From the NCBI GenBank assembly GCA_964446285.1, contig CAYUNT010000134.1, positions 1 to 12,928 of the forward strand: 12,928 nucleotides of DNA. The letters are read 5' to 3'. The notes beneath the pieces are model-generated. The model searched no databases. It was not told the origin of the DNA and saw only the letters and a program-made list of their open reading frames with translations. This stretch comes from CAYUNT01 sp964446285. Its GTDB lineage: Bacteria; Sumerlaeota; Sumerlaeia; SLMS01; CAYUNT01. How positions within the stretch are numbered: the first letter of the stretch is position 1; every line of letters begins with the position of its first letter. Shown here piece after piece: positions 1 through 5,342 of this stretch. The translations under genes and the position numbers were made by a program.

Positions 1-147
1 CCACCCCAGGCTACCTTCTCGCGCCTCGTTGAGGCGCTTGGCGTAGTCCTCTTGCGCCTCGTTGTGGCGCTTGGCGCCATCCGCGCCGCAGGTGGCCTCG
101 CTGAAAGAAACGTGGCGGTTTCGCCTGCGGATGGACAAAAAAAGTGA
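1..147 (+). CDS. possible C-terminal fragment of an unknown protein, cut by the window edge
   Basis: The plus frame starting at base 1 is open for 48 codons and stops at TGA 145-147. Its first codon positions are rich in G, as expected of real coding sequence, and the translation contains a hydrophobic stretch (VVLLRLVVALGAI) and a hydrophilic tail ending DGQKK. I do not recognise the family. The opposite strand is also open here, reading a charged 11-residue repeat (AKRHNEAQEDY then AKRLNEAREGS), so strand assignment is uncertain. The fragment may equally be non-coding repeat DNA. Confidence 0.25.
   Translation, partial: PPQATFSRLVEALGVVLLRLVVALGAIRAAGGLAERNVAVSPADGQKK
21..76. repeat. two copies of a 23-bp hairpin-forming repeat at 33-bp spacing
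   Basis: Bases 21-43 and 54-76 match at 22 of 23 positions. The first copy contains a perfect 7-bp stem around a GTT loop (GCGCCTC / GAGGCGC, 21-37). The second has one stem mismatch (GTGGCGC). The 33-bp period is a multiple of three, so it could be an 11-residue protein repeat if the region is coding. More copies could lie left of the window. Confidence 0.55.
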
Positions 148-393
148 GATGCGCCCTCTCCACAAGAGCGCCTTGCAGCGTGCCGAGAATCATTCCCGCC
201 CAATGCCCTTGCGCCGCACGCGGCCACCTATCTTCTGTTATATCAGTGCTATATACATTCCTGCTTTCCCGCGGCCCTTTTCAATCTCATGCCTTGCTTT
301 CTTCGCTTGAGGCTATTCTGCGATTCGATAAGGACCCTTTCGACGATGTTTTATGCAGACCAATCCAACTCAGTGCTCGCCATATTTTTTGTG
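148..393. other. gene-free stretch left of the insertion sequence
   Basis: I see no convincing gene, RNA or terminator here. Open frames are short and overlap on both strands without a ribosome-binding site. Rejoining this sequence to the right flank of the insertion sequence (minus one copy of the target duplication) gives only a 27-codon frame from ATG 353, so the element does not appear to have broken an obvious gene. Confidence 0.4.
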
Positions 394-403
394 TGCAGCT
401 GCC
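394..403. repeat. left target-site duplication of the insertion sequence
   Basis: TGCAGCTGCC abuts the left inverted repeat and is repeated exactly at 1953-1962 abutting the right one. A perfect 10-bp direct repeat outside perfect inverted ends is the signature of transposition and suggests a recent insertion. It contains the palindrome CAGCTG, which makes the inverted repeat look longer than it is. Confidence 0.85.
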
Positions 404-428
404 GGGTGCATCTCCCGAATTCGTGAGA
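404..428 (+). repeat. left terminal inverted repeat (IRL)
   Basis: 25 bp beginning GGGTGCATCTCCCG and ending CGTGAGA, an exact reverse complement of 1928-1952. It is the presumed transposase-binding end. Apparent symmetry continues outward only because the target duplication is itself nearly palindromic. Confidence 0.9.
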
Positions 429-492
429 CGGTAAAGATTTTTGTTTCGGTTGTGGGGTTGCGTGTGGTTGGCAGGATTTATCTTAGGTTCCT

Positions 493-498
493 GGAGGA
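493..498 (+). promoter_or_regulatory. ribosome-binding site of transposase frame A
   Basis: GGAGGA lies 8 bases before ATG 507. It is a near-ideal Shine-Dalgarno sequence and decides the start at 507 over upstream in-frame alternatives such as the one at 441. Confidence 0.75.
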
Positions 499-506
499 AT
501 CGCGCC

Positions 507-812
507 ATGTGTCCACGCAAATCTTCCCGCAGTCATTCGCGTTGCCGTTCTCATTTCCGCGCTGAATCGTCCGCGCCGTCCAGTTCGAAAGCCGCCCAAA
601 TGATCGAGGAACTCAAGGAGCGCGTTCGCGCGCTGCCCCCGGGAGGCGATCTCGAATCGCTCATCCACCAGGGCGCGCAGGAGATGAAAGCCCTCTTGGC
701 CGCTGAACTTGTGCACGAGCGCCGCCAGTGCGACGCCTCTTCGGAGGCGTCTTTTTCCCCCTCCGGCCTGCTCCGAGTGCGGGGAAAAAACACAGATGCG
801 TCCGGCGGGTGA
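507..812 (+). CDS. transposase frame A: N-terminal part of the ISKra4-type transposase
   Basis: This 101-codon frame starts at ATG 507 behind a strong ribosome-binding site. It encodes a basic Ser/Arg-rich leader (MCPRKSSRSHSR) and then a helical, charged segment (IEELKERVRALPPGG...EMKALLAAELVHERRQ) of the sort found at the N-terminus of ISKra4-type transposases. After the hairpin at 732-751 the frame reads on into unrelated sequence and stops at 810-812. The transposase homology continues instead in the frame one base later (frame B). Read alone it would give a short protein lacking zinc ribbon and catalytic residues. Such a product could be a regulator, as truncated products are in other IS families, but that is inference. 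It could alternatively be the result of a one-base mutation in the T5C5 run. Confidence 0.75.
   Translation: MCPRKSSRSHSRCRSHFRAESSAPSSSKAAQMIEELKERVRALPPGGDLESLIHQGAQEMKALLAAELVHERRQCDASSEASFSPSGLLRVRGKNTDASGG
732..756 (+). terminator. UUCG-tetraloop hairpin plus U-run inside the transposase gene
   Basis: GACGCCTC pairs perfectly with GAGGCGTC around a TTCG tetraloop (732-751) and is followed at once by TTTTT (752-756) and CCCCC (757-761). Structurally this is a textbook intrinsic terminator, yet it lies in coding sequence exactly where the reading frame must change. It may terminate part of the transcripts, promote RNA polymerase slippage on the T/C run, or assist ribosomal frameshifting. 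The sequence cannot tell these apart. Confidence 0.75.
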
Positions 813-1917
813 AAAGTCCCGCGAGGCGCGCCTGCTCGAGGGCGGGGTGCGTTTTTCGCGCCCGGTGTTCGAGTGCCCGCGCTGCCGGCGCTCGTTCGCC
901 CCGCTCGACGCCGAACTGGGCCTGGCCCCCCGCGAGCGCTTCAGCCGCCTGGCGCGCAAGAAGATGGCATACGCGGCGGCCCACGCCTCCTTCGGACGCG
1001 CCTCGCAGGACCTCATGCACCAGGCCGAATTCGAGGCGAGTCCGGCGCAAATCGCGCGCGTGGCCAAGGAGGCGGGCGCGAAACTCGGCGAACTTCAAGA
1101 AGAGCGCGAGGCGCAATGGAACGAGCCTGTCTCGGGCGATCACAAGGTGGCCGCGCCCGAAATCGCCTGCGAGCGCCTGGTGATCGAGGCCGACGCGACG
1201 GCGGTGCTCACGGTGAAAGGCGAAGAGAACAAAATGGTATATGTGGCCACGGCTTTCGACGCCTCGGCGCGCGGCGAAAAACAAGGCGGGCGGCCTTTCC
1301 TTGCCGAACGCCGCTACACGGCGAGCGCGGAAAACTTCGAGGACTTCGCGCCGCGGATTCTCGCGCTGGCGCACCGCATGGGCGCGCGCAAGGCGCGGCA
1401 AATTGCGTTTTTGGGCGACGGCGCGTCGTGCCTGTGGAACTGGGCCGAACAAAACCTGCCGCCCGCAACCGTGATGATCCAGGACCCGTGGCATGTCTTT
1501 GACCGCCTCTCGAAATTGCTCGATGAACTGGGCAAAAAGGGCGAGGCAAAGACGGCGCGCCTGGGGCGATGGAAAGGTCTCATCCTCGCGGGCGAGGCTG
1601 TCGAAGTGATCGAAGAACTGCGCCAGATGCGCAAAGGGCGCCGCGGCGCCAAACGCAAACGCATCGAGGAGGAAATCCACTATCTGGAAAACAGCCGCCA
1701 TCGCATGGAGTATGCCCGCTGGCGCGCCGCGGGCTGGCCGATTGGCTCGGGTGCGATCGAGGGCACGTGCAAACACCTGGTGAAAGAACGATACAACCTG
1801 ACCGGGGCGCGCTGGAAACGCAAACGGCTGCCTTTTGTGTTGTCGCTGCGGCTTTCGATCTTCAATAAAGAATGGGAAACCGACTGGAGCAGCGAGGCTC
1901 TTCGCCCCGCCGCCTGA
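757..1917 (+). CDS. transposase frame B: zinc ribbon and catalytic domain (ISKra4 type)
   Basis: This is the main transposase frame. Homology picks up at the C5 run (PPPACSECGEK) and ends at TGA 1915-1917. It cuts and joins the IS ends. In order: a zinc ribbon with CxxC at 769-780 and at 874-885 followed by APLDAELGL; a probable first catalytic Asp in EADATAV (codon 1192); FLGDGASCLWNW; a probable second Asp in QDPWHVFDRL (codon 1483); and a probable Glu in IGSGAIEG (codon 1759) followed by the conserved KHLVKERYNLTGARW. The first in-frame ATG (796) lies after the first CxxC, so independent initiation would give a broken zinc ribbon. A joined product from ATG 507 with one base skipped near 761 would be 469 residues. 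The frame change is +1 (or -2). Confidence 0.88.
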   Translation, partial: PPPACSECGEKTQMRPAGEKSREARLLEGGVRFSRPVFECPRCRRSFAPLDAELGLAPRERFSRLARKKMAYAAAHASFGRASQDLMHQAEFEASPAQIARVAKEAGAKLGELQEEREAQWNEPVSGDHKVAAPEIACERLVIEADATAVLTVKGEENKMVYVATAFDASARGEKQGGRPFLAERRYTASAENFEDFAPRILALAHRMGARKARQIAFLGDGASCLWNWAEQNLPPATVMIQDPWHVFDRLSKLLDELGKKGEAKTARLGRWKGLILAGEAVEVIEELRQMRKGRRGAKRKRIEEEIHYLENSRHRMEYARWRAAGWPIGSGAIEGTCKHLVKERYNLTGARWKRKRLPFVLSLRLSIFNKEWETDWSSEALRPAA

Positions 1918-1927
1918 AGCTCCACCC

Positions 1928-1952
1928 TCTCACGAATTCGGGAGATGCACCC
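1928..1952 (-). repeat. right terminal inverted repeat (IRR)
   Basis: This is the exact reverse complement of 404-428 over 25 bp. It begins 11 bases after the transposase stop codon, so the transposase nearly fills the element to its right end. Confidence 0.9.
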
Positions 1953-1962
1953 TGCAGCTGCC
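1953..1962. repeat. right target-site duplication of the insertion sequence
   Basis: TGCAGCTGCC is identical to 394-403 and directly abuts the right inverted repeat. Confidence 0.85.
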
Positions 1963-2167
1963 AGCCGCTTAAGTAATTCTTGCCGCATTCAATAGTGAAT
2001 TACGGACCCATCGAATTTTTGACCTCCGGCACGAGCCAGGGGAGTAATCATGCACAGGATTCTATCATCACAGAATGCGTTCTTAGGGCCGGACACACCA
2101 CATTTGCCACGTGTTTCTACTTGCCACACAAGATGGCGCTGAGGTGTCCTGTTAGAACACTTGGCGC

Positions 2168-2207
2168 GACATATATCTTATTTATTATCAATTATATACA
2201 ATTCCTT
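2168..2207. other. AT-rich island
   Basis: Roughly 40 bp made almost entirely of A and T (CATATATCTTATTTATTATC and onward), within a GC-rich window and about 65-100 bp left of the first parS site. It could be an easily melted element or simply promoter-like DNA. No flanking DnaA boxes were recognised. Confidence 0.4.
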
Positions 2208-2270
2208 ATGTGCCACGTGAGTTGCCTTTACGTATTCCTGGTGTTCGGACAATTGCTCGCCCTATCTCCT

Positions 2271-2286
2271 TGTTTCACGTGAAACA
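2271..2286. promoter_or_regulatory. parS: parS centromere site 1 (ParB-binding)
   Basis: TGTTTCACGTGAAACA is a perfect 16-bp palindrome identical to the widespread bacterial chromosomal parS consensus. ParB loads here as a CTP-dependent clamp and spreads to neighbouring DNA. It lies 467 bp before the parB start. Confidence 0.95.
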
Positions 2287-2401
2287 ATATCATCCCGTAT
2301 TCTCATAATGATGGGTGCGGAATTTTCTCGGCCTTTTCTTAAGCGCCCGTATAAAAATCATTCGGCTTTCGCCAAATACTTCGTCCACTTTACTTGAAGC
2401 C

Positions 2402-2417
2402 TGTTTCACGTGAAACT
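2402..2417. promoter_or_regulatory. parS: parS centromere site 2 (ParB-binding)
   Basis: TGTTTCACGTGAAACT matches the parS consensus at 15 of 16 positions, the last base being T instead of A. Its centre is 131 bp from that of site 1. Two close sites next to parB indicate the chromosome's own segregation centre and allow parB expression to be influenced by ParB spreading. Confidence 0.92.
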
Positions 2418-2738
2418 CGCTTGTGCAGGAAGCCATCTGGGATAATTGCGGCGCACAACCCGCCAAGCATAGTCGTTCGTGCAAATATGCGGCCATCAGA
2501 ACGCTCAATCTGCGTCCCAATACTCATGGAACATATCGAATTGCGGGATATTAGGACAAATTTCCTCGTTTTCTCCGCTTCACATGGCCTGATTTTGTCT
2601 TGACACTGTAATGTCTCACGAGCGCACTTTCCTTGTCTCGATTCGAGGTTGAGCGGAAGCCTCTATCAAGCCGCTCCGCAGATAATCATCTGGTCCGCCC
2701 ATCTTCGCATCGACTCCGAATTGACATCTTTTCCTTAC

Positions 2739-2743
2739 AAGGA
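2739..2743 (+). promoter_or_regulatory. ribosome-binding site deciding the parB start
   Basis: AAGGA sits 10 bases before ATG 2754. The same frame stays open back to a TTG at 2649, but the extra 35 codons there look unrelated to ParB and lack such a site, so ATG 2754 is preferred. Confidence 0.6.
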
Positions 2744-2753
2744 CTCTACGCAA

Positions 2754-4010
2754 ATGGCCAGGAGACGATTCAGCGAAGCCGAACTCGATGCACTCTTTGG
2801 CGATGCCCCCGCTTCCAAAACATCCTCGCGCCCAGCGAAGTCACCCTCACACAGCGGCTCATCCGCAATATCCTTGACGGAATCCGCTCCTTCCAGGCCC
2901 GCGCAGGCTAAGTCCATACCAGCGCGCGAAAAACAGCCGCTATCTTCCGATTCATCGCCTTCCATTTCTCCTCCTTCGGCCCGTCCTTCATCGCCTGTGC
3001 CGTCCACAAAACCCGCCCTTGCGCGCTCCGATTCGCAGAAAACGCAAGCCATGCCTCAGGAATCCGCTCTTTCTACAGGACCAGACCCCGTTGAATCCGC
3101 AGTTTCTCATGACGTTCCTGTTTCTCCGCTGCCATCTTTGGCAAAAACGCCTGCTTTGTCCTCTCACACGGCGCCTTCCGCACCTGCGCCTGCTTTGTCT
3201 TCTGCCGAAAGAGGCATCCTTTCCATACTAATCCATGATATTTCGCCCAATCCATTTCAGCCGCGCATGGTTTTTGATGACGCGCGTCTGGAAGAAATGG
3301 CGCAGTCCATTCGTGAGCGCGGTATTCTTCAGCCTCTGCTGGTTCGTTCCAAGCCTGGCGGAGGCTATCAACTGATAGCGGGCGAACGCCGCTTGCGAGC
3401 CGCGAAAATAGCTGGATTGACCCAAATTCCAGCCCTATTGGCGAATTTTAGCGACCAGGAAGTGCTTGAGGCAGCGATTGTAGAAAACCTGCAGCGCGAT
3501 GACCTCAATCCGATCGAAGAAGCTCATGCCTATGATTCGCTAATTAAAAGGTTTGGATTGGCTCATGAGGAAGTCGCTCGCCGCGTTGGAAAAGATCGGT
3601 CAACCATAGTCAATACCCTTCGCCTTCTTCGACTTCCCGCAGACATCCAAGATGATCTGAGGGCCAAACGCCTGACGGCAGGACATGCCCGCGCCCTGCT
3701 TGCCCTCGATAGCGAGGCTCAGGCCCTGCGCCTTCGTGAAGACATTCATAAGCACGCCTTATCCGTCCGCCAAACGGAAGACCGCGCCAGACAGATGCTT
3801 GGGCAAAAGGAAAAAGCCAGCAAGCCTCGCAATATGCCAGAATCTGTGGCGGCGGATATTCGCAGGCTGGAGGAACGTCTTGTGGATCGATTAAGCGCCA
3901 AGGTCCGCTTGCGAATTTCCACACCTTCTACCGGGCGCATTGAAATCGCATATTCAAGTCTTGATGAACTTGAGCGTCTTTGCCAGCTTCTTGGCGTCGG
4001 CGCTGAATAA
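2754..4010 (+). CDS. parB: ParB chromosome-partitioning protein with a long disordered leader
   Basis: Centromere-binding protein of 418 residues that binds parS and forms the nucleoprotein complex moved by ParA and used to load SMC. Residues 5-16 (RFSEAELDALFG) stand where other ParBs have a Gly/Arg-rich ParA-contact peptide of the form GRGLDALFG; LDALFG is kept but the Gly/Arg part is not. Residues 18-150 are Ser/Pro/Ala-rich and probably disordered. The CTP-binding N-domain follows: ISPNPFQP 163-170, the GERR box (GERRLRAA) 210-217, and ENLQRDDLNPIEEA 244-257. The helix-turn-helix (VARRVGKDRSTIVNTLRLLRLP) is at about 274-295 and the dimerisation domain is C-terminal (about 365-418). Conserved parts are intact, and the extra length over a typical ~280-300 residues is the leader. 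parS sites lie upstream. No parA is in view. Confidence 0.96.
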   Translation: MARRRFSEAELDALFGDAPASKTSSRPAKSPSHSGSSAISLTESAPSRPAQAKSIPAREKQPLSSDSSPSISPPSARPSSPVPSTKPALARSDSQKTQAMPQESALSTGPDPVESAVSHDVPVSPLPSLAKTPALSSHTAPSAPAPALSSAERGILSILIHDISPNPFQPRMVFDDARLEEMAQSIRERGILQPLLVRSKPGGGYQLIAGERRLRAAKIAGLTQIPALLANFSDQEVLEAAIVENLQRDDLNPIEEAHAYDSLIKRFGLAHEEVARRVGKDRSTIVNTLRLLRLPADIQDDLRAKRLTAGHARALLALDSEAQALRLREDIHKHALSVRQTEDRARQMLGQKEKASKPRNMPESVAADIRRLEERLVDRLSAKVRLRISTPSTGRIEIAYSSLDELERLCQLLGVGAE

Positions 4011-4069
4011 CTCCATAAATGGCTAATAGCTTTATCTCGTTTATATCGTTGATATTGTGAGAGTTGCAC

Positions 4070-4849
4070 ATGCTGAATCTCCTGCCTCCCCTTGTTTCGT
4101 ATTCGCTTGGCCAGTCGCCCATAGCCTTGGCCGGGGCGCGGCTAATCGAGGTGGACCTGATTGCGGCGGTCCGCTCGAACGACTTGTTCGGATACACCTG
4201 CCTTATCATTCTTTTCTTCTTCTCGGTCATATCTCTTGCGATCATTATCAGAAAAGCCGTTCAATTTCGCCGGGTATTTGCCGAAACGAAGCGATTTGCG
4301 GATAGCATTCGATCAAGCAAAGGCGACCTAAAGGCCGCCATGGCTCACGCCCGCGAGTTTCCTCATAGTCCGCTGGCGCAAATGCTTCAGGAAGCCTGCC
4401 TTGAGATGGAGATGGAGCAGTGGTTTCAGCGTGCGCCCGGGCTGAGCGCTGAAGAACAAGTGCGCTGGATACGCGACAATTTGGAGCGAGTTCTTGGCCG
4501 ATCCATCGAGGCCGAGATGCGTCAGCTAGAGGGGCAAATGTCATTTTTGGCCACAACGGCAAACGTATGCCCCTTTATTGGTCTGCTTGGGACTGTTTGG
4601 GGAGTTTTGGCCGCATTCCAGGCGATAGGATTTTCTGGGTCCGCCTCCATTCAGGCCTTGGCGCCTGGCGTTTCTACGGCGCTCGTAACCACGGTTGGCG
4701 GTTTGATCGCCGCCATTCCCGCCGTTGTCGCCTATAACGTTTTTGCATCGAGGATAGTGAATTTGGGCAGCCGAATGGAGTCGTTCGCAATCGAGTTGAC
4801 GTCCATTCTATTGGATCAATTTGCTACGTCGAAAACGAGGCAAGTCTAA
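4070..4849 (+). CDS. tolQ: TolQ/ExbB-family proton-channel protein
   Basis: Inner-membrane protein of 259 residues that with TolR/ExbD forms the proton-driven motor powering a TolA/TonB partner. Three membrane segments have the family layout: about 41-62, 158-186 and 200-226. A cytoplasmic domain (about 63-157) lies between the first two. Conserved signatures are visible: TANVCPFIGLLGTVWGVLAAF in the second helix, and APGVSTALVTTVGGLIAAIPAVVAYN in the third. Thr163 and Thr207-208 are candidates for the pore threonines. ATG 4070 is preferred over TTG 4064 because GTGAGAG ends 6 bases before it. The gene starts 59 bp after parB and is followed after 2 bp by the tolR-like gene, so they are surely co-transcribed. 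The GTVWG motif suits both TolQ and ExbB; TolQ is the slightly preferred name, and the choice cannot be settled from sequence alone. Confidence 0.9.
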   Translation: MLNLLPPLVSYSLGQSPIALAGARLIEVDLIAAVRSNDLFGYTCLIILFFFSVISLAIIIRKAVQFRRVFAETKRFADSIRSSKGDLKAAMAHAREFPHSPLAQMLQEACLEMEMEQWFQRAPGLSAEEQVRWIRDNLERVLGRSIEAEMRQLEGQMSFLATTANVCPFIGLLGTVWGVLAAFQAIGFSGSASIQALAPGVSTALVTTVGGLIAAIPAVVAYNVFASRIVNLGSRMESFAIELTSILLDQFATSKTRQV

Positions 4850-4851
4850 TA

Positions 4852-5304
4852 ATGGCAACGGGTTATACGTTTCGCAGGCGGGGAGCGCGGCTTCAAGTAA
4901 AGCCAATGGCCACAATCAATGTGACGTCGCTTCTGGACATCACAATGGTCTTACTCATCGCCTTCATGATTGTTGCGCCGGCGTTGAATTACGGGTTGGA
5001 TGTTCGCCTTCCTGAGGTTCAGGCTTCCGCAGTGCCTTCTGAAAACAATGCATTGGTAATATCCGTTGCCGTTCCAGATGGCAAACGCGGAGAAGGTGCC
5101 CGGGTATTCCTTGGCCAGGAAAGAGTGGACACCGACCAACTAAAGGACAGGCTCGAGTCATTGCGACAAACCCGGGAAAGATTGACGGTCATTGTGCAAG
5201 GCGATAAAGACGTTCCGTGGGAAGAAATGGCAAAAGTAATAGGCGCGGTTCAGCAGTCGGGAGTTGAAGGAGTCTCACTCCTAACAACTCCCCCCACCGA
5301 CTGA
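4852..5304 (+). CDS. tolR: TolR/ExbD-family proton-channel partner
   Basis: 150-residue single-pass inner-membrane protein that carries the protonatable residue of the Tol/Ton motor. Short cytoplasmic N-terminus, then the membrane helix with INVTSLLDITMVLLIAFMIV, in which Asp29 corresponds to the essential Asp of the INVTPLVDVxLVLLI motif in the family. The periplasmic domain ends in the usual VIVQGDKDVPWEEMAKVIGAVQ...GV..V.LLT pattern, expected to dimerise and contact peptidoglycan or the partner protein. ATG 4852 lies 2 bp after the tolQ stop, with GAGG at 4837-4840 as ribosome-binding site. Length is typical of the family. Confidence 0.92.
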   Translation: MATGYTFRRRGARLQVKPMATINVTSLLDITMVLLIAFMIVAPALNYGLDVRLPEVQASAVPSENNALVISVAVPDGKRGEGARVFLGQERVDTDQLKDRLESLRQTRERLTVIVQGDKDVPWEEMAKVIGAVQQSGVEGVSLLTTPPTD

Positions 5305-5342
5305 TGGGCAGGGACAGAAAAATCTACCGTTGACCAGTAGCG

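Larger units (their letters stand above)
404..1952 (+). mobile_element. complete ISKra4-type insertion sequence, 1549 bp
   Basis: The element is bounded by perfect 25-bp terminal inverted repeats (404-428 and 1928-1952) that begin GGGTGCATCTCCCG, and by a perfect 10-bp target duplication. It carries one transposase whose coding region is divided between two overlapping frames (507-812 and about 757-1917). Assignment to the ISKra4 group rests on the transposase: a CxxC/CxxC zinc ribbon followed by PLD, the GDGA...W region, DPWHVF, and the C-terminal GSGAIEG...K...R...GARW block. Ends and duplication are intact and the only interruption of coding is the frame change, so the copy may still be active. 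It lies 0.8 kb upstream of parB in the same orientation. Confidence 0.9.
1963..2753. other. gene-free centromere region upstream of parB
   Basis: About 0.8 kb with no credible gene. It holds two parS sites (2271-2286, 2402-2417), two further CACGTG hexamers (2108-2113, 2214-2219) and an AT-rich island (about 2168-2207) that stands out against the GC-rich neighbourhood. I found no good DnaA-box cluster: the closest is TCATGCACA at 2048-2056, one mismatch from TTATGCACA. Nothing here proves an origin. TTGACA-like hexamers occur at 2600-2605 and 2721-2726, but neither has a convincing -10 box at the right spacing. Short frames crossing the parS sites give peptides such as VSRET or FHVKQ, which are just parS translated. 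Confidence 0.6.

Noticed and set aside
661..1776. 371-codon open frame on the minus strand across the transposase
   Set aside because: It is antisense to a recognised transposase; long antisense frames are expected in GC-rich coding DNA. Its Arg/Ala-rich translation shows no family motif.
2040..2260. Replication origin (oriC) in the AT-rich region
   Set aside because: Only one DnaA-box-like sequence with a mismatch was found and no cluster; parS proximity alone does not place the origin here.
2290..2603. Small frames crossing the parS sites, with peptides FHVKQ and VSRET
   Set aside because: These residues are simply the parS palindrome translated. The sites explain the resemblance to the RsmG N-terminus seen in genomes where parS overlaps that gene.
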